DNA of 64,000 nt from Vitellaria paradoxa (taxonomy: Eukaryota > Streptophyta > Magnoliopsida > Ericales > Sapotaceae), in NCBI GenBank assembly GCA_019916065.1, contig CM034234.1:5430342-5494341 (forward strand). Direction: 5' to 3'. The notes under the pieces were generated by a model. That model worked only from the letters and a program-made list of their open reading frames with translations. It made no database searches and was not told where the DNA came from. Positions 36,631 through 49,212 of the stretch are shown here, one piece after another (the stretch's first letter is position 1; each line of letters begins with the position of its first letter). A program made the translations under genes and the position numbers.

Positions 36631-37558
36631 TTAATATTTAGCCAATCTTTGAATATAATAATACCTGCATAACGGAAAAAAAAAAAAAAAAATTTCTGTT
36701 TTTACTTGATAAGGAGAATGAATGAGAAACATGTTTCTCTTGCAAGCCTGCGGTAGCCAGTGACCCCCAGCCATGTGTTAACTGTTTTCCCTATCATCTT
36801 CCTATGCTAATGTCAGAACCCGCTTAACCTTTGAGCCTGCTGCAGATTTTGCCTCACTTTTTCTGTGTTCCCTTTGCTAGGCGGTTGTCCTCTCCAACAT
36901 GTATGGCAGCTGCAAGCTCAGAGATTCAGATTATTCAATCTTTGTGTGAAATTTTGTGTTTTTCCCTCGTAAATCCATTGCTCTATTGACTGCTCACTTT
37001 CTGAGGTGGATTTAGTGATTGAAAAGTTGCTGCCCAGGTGAATATCCATAGATTCCTGACGAATTTGCTTGTTTTATATTTGATTTTTTTTAATCTTTTT
37101 TATGGTACCCAGTTGCCCCCCCCCCCTCTCTCTCTCTCTCTCCCCCCATTGGTTTTGTTGAAGTTGAAGTTGGAAGCACTAAAAGTTCTTATTTTTACAT
37201 GTTTGGGTGAAGATTATGCAGTTCTTTGTCTCTTGGCGGTAAATGATCGAGGCACTGTGGACTGAATTATCGGCAAGCAATTGGGTGTTATTGCGAAGAG
37301 AATTGCAATTGTGTGCTTTTGAGGTCAGAGTTTGACATTGGGCATCAGAAATTAAACCCTCATGGTTTTAATCCATCTTCTCTCAAAGTTTTAATCCATC
37401 AGAGTTTGACATCCAATAATACATCTTCTCTCAATCAATTGATGCAAAAAGTGATTCTTAGAGCTGTAATGAGTAAATTTTGATTGGTCTCATCATTGAC
37501 AAGGAGATTTGGTAAAAGGGGAACCCCCCCCCTTTTTGTTTTTGTGAAATTGAGTTCT
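36631..37558 (+). promoter_or_regulatory. Promoter and leader region of the second ankyrin gene
   Basis: Base composition becomes less AT-rich from about 36720. A C9(CT)n tract (37119-37146) and a C9 run (37524-37532) precede the ATG at 37559. A possible leader donor CCCAG/GTGAAT lies near 37038, so a 5' UTR intron is possible. No convincing TATA box was picked out. Confidence 0.35.
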
Positions 37559-38168
37559 ATGGAGGCTCCGGCGAGGCAGCAGAGCTTCCGAAGGAAGAAG
37601 ATGACGAAGCAGTTGACGGGGAAACGAGAGGACACTCCTTTGCACTCAGCAGCAAGAGCAGGGGATTTGGAAGTGGCTTTAGAAATACTCACTAGTAGTG
37701 AGGATGGTGTGTTGAAGGAGTTATTAACCAAGCAGAATCAATCGGGAGAGACTGCCCTCTATGTTGCTGCTGAATATGGTTATGTTGATTTGATGAAGGA
37801 GATGGTTAAGTATTATGATATTGCATCTGCTGGGATCAAAGCTAGAAATGGATATGATGCTTTCCACATTGCTGCCAAGCAAGGAGACTTGGGTGAGGTT
37901 TATAATTAGCCTAGAAAAATATCTATATTTTTCACCCCATTTGTGGTATCTTTGTGTTGTTGAATATCAACATTATTTAGTGATGTTCCATCAGTTCTGA
38001 AAATGTTTTTGTAGAAGTTTTGCTGAGTAATTCTGAATATTAACCTTAACTGTTTTGGACCTTTTACTGAGTAATTCTCAACTGTTTTTCTATATTAGAC
38101 TTGCTTCCAAACCTGATGCCATCTCAGGTATATTATTCATTCTTTCTCAGGGTTGAAATATTCTCATA

Positions 38169-38202
<34 letters not shown>

Positions 38203-40141
38203 GTTGTGTGGCAGAGATATTGAAGATACTCGCGGATGCTCTTCCTGACCTCTTAGTGACAGTTGATCAATCCAACACCACAGCATTGCACACTGCTGCG
38301 GCACAAGGCCATATTGAAGTGGTGAATTTCCTGTTGGAAAAAGCAAGTGGTCTGGTCACTGTAACAAGAAACAACTGCAAAACTGCCTTGCATTCTTCTG
38401 CAAGAAATGGGCATTTGGATGTTGTGAAGGCCCTACTGAGAAAAGAACCAGGAATTGCATTGAAGAATGATAAAAAGGGCCAGACAGCTCTTCACATGGC
38501 TGTTAAGGGGCAGAGTGTTGAGGTGGTGGTTGAGCTTGTTGAGTTAGATGCTGCTTTGATAAATATGGTAGACACCAAGGGCAACACGCCACTGCACATA
38601 GCAACCCGCAAGGGTCGTGCACAGGTAAATGACTCAAGATTGGGTCCTTTTTTTTTTTTTTTAAAGTAAAGATTACCTATTGGAGATTGATAAATTCGTG
38701 TAACTGGGGAAAGCACAATCCAAATTTACTTTAGATATTTGAATGGTGCGGTGCATATGCTTTATCAGAATATACTAAATAACATGCAGGAAAGAAAGAA
38801 CTTAAGCTTAATATCATTTTTAAGTGATTCCTTATTGGTTAAGTAGACTCCGAACTCTTGTAATCACCAGTATGTTGACAGTAAGTCAATTTTGGATATC
38901 TCTTTCGGCTGTTTCCTGGAAAAGTTTAATCTTATTGTCTGCTTCTTTCATGATTTTTACACGTTAGTTAGACATACTAAAGTAGTGATGGAAAGCACTG
39001 AATACCCACTAGAAAAGGAGGTCTGGCATTTGCTAGAAAAGTTGAAGGCATTTTTTTTGGTAACCAGCCCAAAGCATCAACAATTACCTCAAGAGAAATG
39101 AGTCTCAGGTTCATCTTACGGTTATTTATGGAAATCTATATGGGAAAATGTGTTAAGTACAAATAATGCCCCTAGATAAAACAAGTAGAGTTCCTTAAAA
39201 AAGATATAATCCTATTTATAAAGTTGAAATTCTTTTGACGTCCTCATGCTTGTCTGCAGATTGTTCGGGCACTACTAGATCACAAGGGAATCAATAAAGA
39301 AGCCATTAACAAATCAGGAGAAACTGCTTTTGACACTGCTGAGAAAACGGGGCATTCGGAGGTTGCCATTATCCTTAAGGGGCATGGTGTGCAGAGTTCA
39401 AAATCCATAAAGCCAGTTCCTACAGCAAATACAAACAGGGAATTAAAACAAACTGTAAGTGATATAAAACATGAAGTACATGACCATCTCGAGCACACAT
39501 GTCAAACAAGAAAGCATGTAAAAGGTATAGCCAAGAGGCTGAACAAAATGCACGCGGAAGGGCTCAACAATGCTATCAACTCCACCACGGTTGTTGCCGT
39601 TCTCATTGCCACTGTTACTTTCGCTGCGATTTTTACGATCCCTGGCCAGTATGTTGACGACCCCAAAAAGGTTCCTCATGGATTCTCCCTAGGAGAAGCA
39701 CACGTTGCTTCAAAAACCCCATTCTTGATATTCCTCATATTTGACTCCCTTGCACTTTTCATATCTTTGGCTGTTGTGGTTGTTCAGACATCAGTTGTAG
39801 TTGTAGAGAGGAAGGCTAAGAAGCAAATGATGGCTGTTATTAACAAGCTCATGTGGTTGGCTTGTGTGCTTGTGTCAGTGGCTTTCCTTGCCATGTCCTA
39901 TATTGTTGTAGGCACTTCTCAGAGGTCGTTGGCAGTTGGAGTGACAGCAGTAGGTACAATTGTGATGGCAGCAACTCTGGGGACATTGTGTTATTGGGTG
40001 ATTATGCACCGAATTGAGGCTTCCAATTTGAGGAGTGTCCGCAGATCGGCTAGGAGTAGCAAGTCACAGTCATTTTCTGTGTCAGTGATGTCAGATTCAG
40101 AGATAATGAGCAATGAGTATAAAAAACTCTATGCAATTTGA
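37559..40141 (+). CDS. Ankyrin-repeat PGG-domain membrane protein, At5g02620-like, 3 exons
   Basis: Exons 37559-37892, 38215-38624 and 39260-40141 (introns of 322 and 635 bp, phases 1 and 0) encode 541 residues. The start is MEAPARQQSFRRKKM; the frame is open upstream but only from a TTG. The block TKQLTGKREDTPLHSAARAG opens the ankyrin array (about residues 20-290). A PGG-type segment follows (LNNAINSTTVVAVLIATVTF, then FTIPGQ, ending near 377; here PGQ replaces PGG). Three more hydrophobic segments occupy about 400-425, 442-465 and 471-496, and the tail is Ser/Arg-rich, ending KKLYAI. The family (Arabidopsis At5g02620 and relatives) has 520-550 residues, so it is complete. The molecular role is not well defined; related ANK-PGG proteins work in stress and defence signalling at membranes. 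The intron positions match the ITN1-like gene upstream, with a middle exon of the same 410 nt. Confidence 0.92.
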
Positions 40142-43100
40142 GGTTATGATGCATGTATCCTTTTTCTGACTCCCTAGTTGGCATTTTCTGATATGTTCCC
40201 TTATATTTTTGTGGGTTTTCCCCTTTTCCTGTATATGTAGTTGTAAGATAATCTAATCCTATCCCTTTTCTTTGAAGAAAGAGACTGTAATAGCCAGTCT
40301 ACAATGTATAACAACAACATGATGTAAACAAGTGGCATAGATTTGCCGATCTCTTTATCCTTAAATTTAGTGATTTTGTTGACTTAATTTCTAATTTTCC
40401 ATTGTTGCTAAATTTAGATTAACTGTGCTTGTGTATCAGTTAGTTTATATTTTTTACCCTTCTGATTACCTGGATGCCTCCAGTTGTGTTTCTATTTTCT
40501 TTGATTGTTTGGTTCCATAAAATTATCAGCTAACACAATTTTCCTTCCAAACTAATTAGCATGGTCAGTGGACTTTATCATCATCAGTTGATTAATGCCA
40601 ATGTCAAATTTGAAATTCTTACCATAAAGTTATCCTGGGCAAGTCTGAATCAGAGCTCCTAATATTCTACTTGTTGGCTGCTATAGAGCTTTTCTTTCTG
40701 ATTCATGACCCAGAGCTATCCTGATTAAGTCTGAATCAGTGCTCCTAATATTCTATTTGTTGGCTGCTATAGAGCTTTTCTGTTTGATTCATAACCCAGA
40801 GCTATTCCTCGACCACATTAAGGCACTAATCCTTCTTTCATTCTTCTCTCAAAAATATATTAATCTTCAAAGGTAACGATTGAGATTCTCTGGCCACTCC
40901 CCACTTTGAGTGACAACATGTAGTTCTTGCTGACTGACTTTCTTCAAAAGATTTATGTTACCATCTTGAAATTGGGACCCAATTCTCCCCTGGCTTCACC
41001 CAAGCTAGGAAATGTACAATTACTTTACTTAGCTAAGCATGGCTTTCATTATCAGCTTATCAATTTATCTATTTTGTCCAACTAGTCATTAACATTATTT
41101 TGGCAGGAAAATTATAACTTCAGTGTGGAAAATTATTGAAAATATTGTCCACAATTTATCATCCACTTAAATCTCATGCTTTTGGAATTCTGCAGTATAA
41201 TCTTAATATTCAGCTTTGATCGGAAATGAATGTAGGTTGTGACGGGAAATCTGACTATCCCTTTTGTTGAAGCCATCCCTGTTACATTGCACATCAGTGT
41301 ATGTTGAACTAGGGTGTGTCTAATTATCTAATTTTCATAATTTCTAGACCATAGGACATATGATCAAATTGTACTGCTTCTACCTTAGGTAAACTCTTGT
41401 GGTAATAGAGTTTCCGAATAGAGGAAACTTATAGTAAATAATGATGATGAGTCCGCTTCTTCCTTGTTAGACATGCTGATGGGTACTTGTCCAAAGTGTG
41501 GGCTGTCACATTTATCTGGTACCCACCCCCACCCATGATATGTCACATCAGACATGGTATTTTGAAAATATCCATATAACATTACCAACTATTTTCCAGG
41601 ATCAAGTATCAACCACTTGAATTTTCCAGACATATTGGTAACCGGTAGGTACTTGAATTGTTGTAATCTGTCTCATTCTCTGCATCTCTCTCTAGTTTTA
41701 AGATGCACGATAGACTTAAAATCCGTCGCATCATTTTTCCTAACGCTCTGGCTTATGTTTATCCTAATTGAGCTTCCCCATTCTTATTGGTGTTCTAAAA
41801 TCAATACTAGATGCACCGCACCCCATTATAGGGTTGCTTCTTTTTACTACTTGAGATTGCGACAGGGATCTAAAGGGACATGAAAGTGGCTTGACCAGAG
41901 AGCAAAAGGTATCCAAATGAATCAGACAACGTATCAGCACATGCCGGCTGCTATCACCACCACGATTCTCTTTAACTAAGGTGTTGTTCATATCCTCACG
42001 CCATTCACTTCGTCTTTCATTTCTGATTTCCGGTGCTGTTGAACATTTTTTCTTTTGGGGTTATGAATGGTCTCACATCAATTTGGACCTTCCATGTAGT
42101 TGTATTTCTTTTTTTTTTTTTTTAAGGGGAAAAAAGGAATACAAATGAGTTCAATTTCATGAGTAAAGTATTTCATCCATATGTTTTCAAGAAATATGCT
42201 TTTTTGACTTCCAGTTGCTAAGGCCATTGTTACTTCTATATATCATGCTATTATTGCCTCAGGTACCAGTACTGCAATTAGATGTTATTATGGTGAATGT
42301 AAAACTCTGGGTCCACAGCTACTCCAGAGCCTGTTATGTGTGGTAATCTGATATATATATATATATTTTTTCAGTTAGTTTTTCATGTCTCTACTGCAAT
42401 TCTGTGGAGGATAAATGCTCTTGTTAGTTTGTTTATTCTTTGATTCTAAATAATGAGTCAGTATAAAATAATGTCTTCTCCGTGTGTGTTTTTTTGTTTT
42501 TTTTGGGGGGGGGGGGGGGTGGGGGGACTCAAAATCTGTGGAAACAAACGGACGGTAAAAAGTTAACGTAGGACAGAGAGATGCATTTTCTCCCTTTACT
42601 TTCTTGTTGCTTGTTTTGTTGATGGCCACATTACTGAGAACATAATAGAATAAATTGTAAGAAGATGACAAGTTAGTTGCAGAAAAATTTTAGTTCAGTA
42701 TGATCTGCATGTTAATAATGATGGTCCTTTGCATCTCTCCTAAATCCTGACAATATCCACATGCTCCACTGGCTTGACTGGTCCTGCTACTACCACAGTT
42801 GTCCCTCTCCAGTTCAGAAAAAAACATACAATAGTATACTTTTGTATGCTCAAAGTGGTATATGGTGGTGAATGACTCACACTAGCTAGATTTATCAGGC
42901 AAAAAAGTTTGTGAGGACCAGAAGGAGAGTAACCAAGCAACTGGACCAGTGGATTTTGCCCGTTTCACCATTTTCAGATTAAGCATGAAAAATGAAATAT
43001 AGTAACCGTATGCAAAAGTAGTTGGGGAAAAAAAAAAACTGTATGCAAAAGTATCAAGAGAAATTTGCTGATTGAGACACTGGTTCAAAATTTTTATTAA

Positions 43101-44668
43101 TTTTTCTATCTTCGTTGGTTGTGGCCTTTGATAAGGGTGATATTTTAATTGTTAATTTACTACCTGGGGTCATTCTTGGCAAGCACAAAATTGCTGATTC
43201 CCGAAGGGGGTAGAGAATAATCTAATTCTCATATTAGCAGAAGCAAGAAAAGAATTTTGTAGTTCGTATGTAATTAACATATATAAGCATATCATAACAA
43301 CTATATATCAGTGATCCCAAGTGCTCTATGACATGCATGTTTGTTGTAATTCTCTTGCTCTAATTCTGTCAACAATCTGTGATAAATGTTCTATTGGGTC
43401 AGTGTTTGGTCAATATCGAAAAAGAAGAAAGAAGCATGCTAAAGTTCTTTGTTCTCCTCCTCAATTTGGGCGTGGTATTACTTTCTCACAATTTCTTTAA
43501 TTATTATTATTATTTGTTTCTGGTGACATATAAGCTGCAGTATTTTTGATTGGATCAATACCAAAGCTGTCAATCTTTGAAAATATTGGTGATAAAATGA
43601 AAAGTTATATTTGAATAGATCAGTGTTAATATGCAATTGATCCACAGTGGAGTGTGGGCAGTAACTGTGCTCTTTTAGTGCACATATTTGGTTGAGATCT
43701 CAGGTATGATTGTTTTACCCATTGTCCCCCTTCACTGTTTCATGTGTTCTTAAAATAAGCTAGGTATCTAGGATGGATGACTCCAAAAAATAGAATTACC
43801 TCAGCAATCTTTCTCAAGAGAGATTTCTAGGTATTCATTGGAACTATGAACTCACCTGTTCACCGTGAAAGATTCCTGACTTTCTACTTTTTTTATTTTG
43901 TATTTTGTCTGTGTGTTCCTACTTTACTAAAGAGAAAAAGGTTAATAAAATTATATTTCTGACTTTGATGCAATCACTTGTGGAATATTTCTCACAAACC
44001 ACTCTTGAACACGGATAGTGGTAGTGGTGGGTAGAAAGCCTGAAACATTTACAAGATCTATATAAGGGAAAAGGGGCACAGTGAAAAAACAGTCAATGAA
44101 AATCCCAGTTTTTACAGTACCTATGGAACTAGAAAGATTTAAGGAAAGGTTTCCCGAAAGGTGTCCACTACCTAGGTGTGTGTGAAAGCTGTATTTCTTT
44201 TTACTCTTGCTGAATTCTTACTTTTATTTTTCATTTTTCTCCCAAAAGCAGTCCCTTTATTCTTTTCAGCATGAGTGTCAATAACCAACAAACAACGACT
44301 TGAAAGGGGCAATAAGCATCATTTCAGTAATTTTTTTTTTTTTTAAGTTGTTTTGCATCTATCACTCAATGATGTGTGACTAGACTATGATTTTGCTTAC
44401 TGCAAGAAAGTAAGCAAGGGGGAGACCAGTGGTATGATTTGGAAACAGTAAATTCTTTGACGAATGGATAACTTCTGAATATTTTAATTTAATTAATCTG
44501 AGCAGTTGGAAAATTGATGTGTATTTCTGGACAGTAGATACAAAGATAGTTTGGGCTAATTGTGTTCCGCAATAGCACCATGCATATGGAGATGTCTGAA
44601 ATCACACACGGGATTAGATGACATTAAATACAAAACAAATTGACAATCACTGTAAAAAAACATTATGC

Positions 44669-44671
<3 letters not shown>
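40142..44671. other. Intergenic DNA between the second ankyrin gene and MAKR
   Basis: Probable 3' UTR in the first 200 bases, then unique-looking sequence with an 86-bp duplication and a G15 run (42505-42519). No gene was recognised. Confidence 0.5.
40631..40802. repeat. 86-bp tandem duplication
   Basis: Units 40631-40716 and 40717-40802 are nearly identical; both contain CTCCTAATATTCTA and TTGTTGGCTGCTATAGAGCT. They lie about 0.5 kb past the end of the second ankyrin gene. Confidence 0.85.

Positions 44672-44700
<29 letters not shown>
44672..44700. repeat. (CT)n microsatellite in the MAKR 3' UTR
   Basis: About 14 CT units lie 12 bases past the MAKR stop codon, read as GA on the mRNA. Confidence 0.9.
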
Positions 44701-44702
<2 letters not shown>

Positions 44703-44712
44703 TGTTAATACA

Positions 44713-45807
44713 TCATCTTTCTTTATCTGCAGAAACTGCAATCCTTGAAGCAGAGAGGGAACAAAGGCCAACTTCGCTTGATTTCTTACTGGAACTGAAC
44801 AGCCGTTGGGACTGTTTACAGTGAGCAATTGCACTCTCAATTGAGCTCTCAATCTCTGAAATTGCGCTGCTGCTCCTCTTGAAGAACTGCAACTCATAAA
44901 ACCCACTCGAATTAATTGAAAATGACGACGACAAAGAACAAGCACCCGACGGGGAGGATGAAGACGAAGACTTTGTAGCAGAATGCCATTTGATTGCGCC
45001 TGAAAATGACTTCCTGTGGCTGGTCGAACCATCCTCCACCATTTCTTTGTCAATGCTTTTAATAACAGTAGCTAATATTGGGTGTGTTGCTTTTCCAATG
45101 TGTCCGAATGGGGCTTTCTTTCCAACTTTCTTGTATTTGTTCAAACACTCCTCCCCTCTCGAATCTTGTCCCGATTCTACATTGGAGGCTGCCTTGGCAG
45201 AGGACTCATCTGAACAAGCAGACTTGCTAAAGAGAGACTTGAGATAAGTCCTCGAAGCCTTGAGCTTTTGCCCGATTAAGGATTGCTTAATCAGCGTGAG
45301 CTTCTTGGACCAAGACTTCTTTGGATTATCAGATATAAAGCCACTCAATTCAGTGGACCATTCGACGAAGTGCTCATCTGGGTTGAGTTCACAGCTAACC
45401 CGGCCAGACTCTGATGGGGATATATTGCAGGATTCCAATGGGGTGGTGGCATTAGTAGAAGGGGTTGTGGAGCTTTTGATGAAGGGAAAGCAGTGGTTTT
45501 CTTCTTCAAAGGGCTCTATTGTGTTCTCAAAGTTATTGGTGTTGGTGTTTTGGAGGAGCTTTTGGACCATTTGCAGACGGGGAGGGAGGTGAAGCGGAAG
45601 AAGATTTCCTTTGTAGAAGAGTTCATCTGCTGGGGAAGTTGTGGTTTCTTTCTCACTAACAGCAGAAGACATTTGGAACTCAAATTCTCTGCTTTCAGGG
45701 GGGGAGTTGATGGAGTAACAGAAGAAATTGGAGGAACTAGAAGAGCTTACTTCCATATCTATATAGTCTTCATCTGCATGGTTTGATGATGGATGATTTG
45801 TGGCCAT
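44713..45807 (-). CDS. MAKR4: Membrane-associated kinase regulator (MAKR4-like), single exon
   Basis: A 364-residue intronless protein starts at MATNHPSS (45807). MAKR proteins resemble BKI1; they sit at the plasma membrane and modulate receptor-like kinases. Hallmarks seen: EDYIDMEV at 13-20; a poly-Ser run; SREFEFQM at 39-46; SPADELFYKGNLLPLHLPPR at 58-77; a Lys/Arg-rich membrane hook at about 163-195 (KKSWSKKLTLIKQS, then KLKASRTYLKSLFSK); and the conserved C-terminal kinase-binding peptide with EIESSIESAIAHCKQSQ near 318-334. The opening motif and hook fit the MAKR2/3/4 subgroup. MAKR4 acts in auxin-related lateral root patterning in Arabidopsis, but which paralogue this is remains inference. 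GA microsatellites lie in both presumed UTRs. The next gene downstream on the minus strand is absent until 4 kb away. Confidence 0.9.
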   Translation of the reverse strand: MATNHPSSNHADEDYIDMEVSSSSSSNFFCYSINSPPESREFEFQMSSAVSEKETTTSPADELFYKGNLLPLHLPPRLQMVQKLLQNTNTNNFENTIEPFEEENHCFPFIKSSTTPSTNATTPLESCNISPSESGRVSCELNPDEHFVEWSTELSGFISDNPKKSWSKKLTLIKQSLIGQKLKASRTYLKSLFSKSACSDESSAKAASNVESGQDSRGEECLNKYKKVGKKAPFGHIGKATHPILATVIKSIDKEMVEDGSTSHRKSFSGAIKWHSATKSSSSSSPSGACSLSSSFSINSSGFYELQFFKRSSSAISEIESSIESAIAHCKQSQRLFSSSKKSSEVGLCSLSASRIAVSADKER

Positions 45808-45819
45808 TGCATCTGAACC

Positions 45820-45843
45820 CTCTCTCTCTCTCTCTCTCTCTCT
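45820..45843. repeat. (CT)n microsatellite in the MAKR 5' UTR
   Basis: About 12 CT units lie 12 bases before the MAKR start codon, read as GA on the mRNA. GA-rich leaders are common in plants and can bind BPC-type factors. Confidence 0.9.
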
Positions 45844-46989
45844 GTGTTTGTGGATGCTTATGGGGAGCTGAGCTTGGTGAAGGGAAGAGGAAGGGGAGCA
45901 TCCTTTAAAGAAGGGATGGTGCCAATTTAGAAAAGCATAAAAGAGTTTTGTAAGGAACTGTCAGATTTTCTTTTTCTTTTTTCTGTTCTTTTTCATGTTT
46001 TTTGTTTTGTTTTTGTTTTTGTTTTTTTTTTTTTATCAAATATCTTGAATACTTCCAAACAACAAACTTCAGAAGAAGAAAAGGGATTTTTTTTTTTTTA
46101 TCCCCTTCTCTTATCTTAGTTGCTACTTTACTTGTTCAAGTGTTGCTTATTCAACTAATGCCTTTCTGTTTGCCCTCTATGCAACTGCATCCGTTTGAAT
46201 CCGAATTAGTTTGCCATTTTTTTTAATATTCTATTTTTTGTCCCTTTTTACATTACTTTATAGGAACCACTTATGTGCGTAGTGTAAATTTTTATTCAAT
46301 TTCTTATAGATTAAAATTCTCATTGATATGAGTGGAGATGATCACTTAGTCCTAACTTTTCATTTAGGAAACTGGACGAACATAAATATCTTATTTAATT
46401 TTTATTTTGACGGATTGAATATTTTTTATAAGAAATCAAAAAAAAGGCACAATGATTTTTTTTTTTTCAAGAAAGATAAATTTTAGTTTTCTGCTTCAAG
46501 GAGCTGAAATTGAGAGCTAAGTTCAGATATTGTTAGGTAATGTAGTTCATTTTTAGTTTTTGTTCTTTAAAATATAGTTGGTATTTATAAGTATGACTTA
46601 ATTTCATTTTGCCTCGAATCTTACCCACAATTCAACTTGATTTTTTTTAATTTGTGATAAGTAAGGGGCTAAAATATTTTATTAATTTTAATATCATCTT
46701 CAGTGACTTTTTTACCCATGTGTTTTCACAATCAACTGTCAGCTAGTATAAATTTTAAAGGCAAAGACTCATTAAAAAAGACATTATAACTGGCAAAAAT
46801 TTCATGCCTTTAATTATTACCCGGAAAATTCCCATGCATTAAAGTAAATTTTCAAATAAAGCTAAGGGATGCAAAATAAAATTTTTGGAAAAAAAAAAAC
46901 AATGAACAAAATGTTCCTGCAGAGTCCAGTCAGCCAAAAAACCAAATTATTCATATTGAATTTTGCCAGAAGATTTTAAATGAAAAAAA

Positions 46990-47021
46990 GGAGAGGGAGG
47001 GATGGAGGGAAGGAGGGGGGG

Positions 47022-47053
<32 letters not shown>

Positions 47054-47060
47054 GGGAGAG
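46990..47060. repeat. Polypurine (GGGA/GA)n tract
   Basis: About 70 bases of nearly pure purine on the plus strand pass from GGGA words to GA repeats. Confidence 0.85.
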
Positions 47061-47337
47061 GATGGAATGCAGTTTCAATAGTCTGATGATATCTATATTG
47101 AACACAAAGATAGAAATACCATGCTGTAGATCTAATTGGAAGCCATTGAGAGCACTGAGCCACCCACCTCTGTCCAAAAATGCCCCTTTATTTTTTATTT
47201 GGGGGAGCCAAAACCACTAGAAAATCATTCTGGCATTTTCCAGCAGAACCCACAACTTCTCTGCCACCAGAATTCAAATTCAAAACCATCCCACTTCTCA
47301 AGATCTAGTTTTTTTTGCCATTCTATACATTATAATT

Positions 47338-47472
47338 GCGTTTAGTTTACTAAAAAACATCTTAAAATTTTTGAAAATTTCTAAAAGTTATTCACTTTTT
47401 ATCTCACTGTACGAATTACAAACTCACAACTTATCTCACTTTATGTTACTTTTTATCGCTCCAAACGTACCG
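47338..47472. mobile_element. MITE family 1 copy, inverted
   Basis: GCGTTTAGTTTAC at the left and TTTTTATCGCTCCAAACGTAC at the right. The core TCTCACTGTACGAATTAC is the reverse complement of the common orientation. Confidence 0.65.
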
Positions 47473-47891
47473 TATAACATATCACATTAATATATAAATA
47501 TATATAGAGAGAGGGGAGGGAGGGAGGTAGAATTGCCCGTTTGACTTGGTCAAAGCATAGTCATATGTTTAGCTATATTTACTGTTTTTGTTTCCCTCTT
47601 TTGAGATTACTCAAGTAATAAATTAAAATAAAAGTAGTTGATCTTGCCACTAATGGGCAGCAAGTAGTAACCACAGAGGCAGAGGATTGGGTACAAGATT
47701 TCATGGTTGGGTAGACAGCTAGACATTGAAGAATGGAAAGCGATGCATCCCAAGCTCGAGGGCTCTCTTGTTTGTACTCCCTTGTTACAATCAAAATCAA
47801 TCTCTCTCTCCCTCTCAAACTTTGGACCATTGTTTATTTGAGATTGAATTCATAAACTCGTGATAAAATTTAATCAAATTCTCAAATTGTT

Positions 47892-48182
47892 AAGGGTTCA
47901 TTTGGTTTTTTTTTTTTTTTTTTTCTGTTTTAAGCGCATTTGTTATTTTGTCCTTTTGAAAATAAGGAAAACAGGTATAACGCATTTGATCATTTTTATT
48001 TTCAAAATTTGTTTTAAAAAATAAAAAATAAGTTTACACATAAAACGAAAAATGACCAAAAATCATTTTGAGCGTTTTCAACTTAAAACAAAGAAAATAT
48101 CAAAATAAAAAAAACAAAACATCTTTTATTTTTTTGTTTTGAACAGAAAATAGAAAATAAAAAATTAAACCAAATGCCGCCT
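47892..48182. mobile_element. MITE with CATTTGGTTT ends
   Basis: AAGGGTTCATTTGGTTTT at the left and AAATTAAACCAAATGCCGCC at the right, enclosing about 290 bp of low-complexity A/T. No family relation to the others was seen. Confidence 0.55.
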
Positions 48183-48764
48183 AAATTTTTGAATTCAAAA
48201 TGAATTTGGTTTTTATCATTTATTTAAAAGATGAATATAATATTATGATAATTAAAATATATTTAATCACTATATATAATTTTTGAGATGATTTTTTGAT
48301 AAATATAATGGTTATGTGTGAAATTATGTTTTAAAATTTATTCATAGAAAAATATAACCATATCACATCAAAATAAAAAATTAAAGATATATTCTATTTC
48401 TAGTATTATTTTGCAGAAAATATGTTTATAGCATATTTATTAATATAAATATCTATTTAAATAATTTCTAATGGATGTTCAAAAGAACACTCTCAGTTCT
48501 TTTTAAAAAAATAATAATAATTCTTTTGTGCTTTCGTTTTTGCTCCCATTCTAGCTCTATTTATTAATTAGGTGACCTTTGTTTTAAACATAAATGAATG
48601 TTAAGCGCTTGTTTGACAAATAATTTTTTATTTTTTATTTTTTTGTAAATTTGCACCAAAAATTATAAATGTAACTTTTTTATTGTATGTTTGGTAAAAT
48701 GTTTGTATTTTTTCAACTTTTATGCATTGTGCAAGCAAATTATGCAACTTTTGCACCAAAAGTA

Positions 48765-48799
<35 letters not shown>

Positions 48800-49150
48800 A
48801 CAAGTTAACTTTTATGTCTCTGGTACAATGGTAATATTTTAAAAAATTAAATAAAATTTTATATTCACTAAATGAAAAAAAAAATAAAATTAGTAAGAAT
48901 TGAAAAAATTTTGTTTGCAGCCGGTGCTAAGATTGAGTTTGGGAAAAAAAAAGTTAATTTTTTTAGAAAAAAATCTAACTTTTTAATAGTTAATTTTTTA
49001 ATATTTTATTAATTTGATATTTTTACTCTTTAAAAGAAATTTAAAATGTGAAAGAATAAATTTGAACATTTTATAAAAAAACCAAAATGTTAATAGTGAT
49101 AGTTTAGCTATCAGTCTTTTGGGTGGGGGAGGGGGTGGTCCAAATGGAGA

Positions 49151-49212
49151 ATCAACAAACCGCTTGATTGAAGATTCCGTCCATCAACCACCGCTTGATT
49201 GATGATTCTGCC
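49151..49212. repeat. 32-bp tandem duplication
   Basis: ATCAACAAACCGCTTGATTG is followed 32 bases later by ATCAACCACCGCTTGATTG, each leading into a GATTC(C/T)G(T/C)C end. Confidence 0.7.

Noticed and set aside
37484..37558. An N-terminal extension of the second ankyrin protein
   Set aside because: The upstream frame opens only with TTG and runs over a C9 tract; the ATG at 37559 matches the usual family start.
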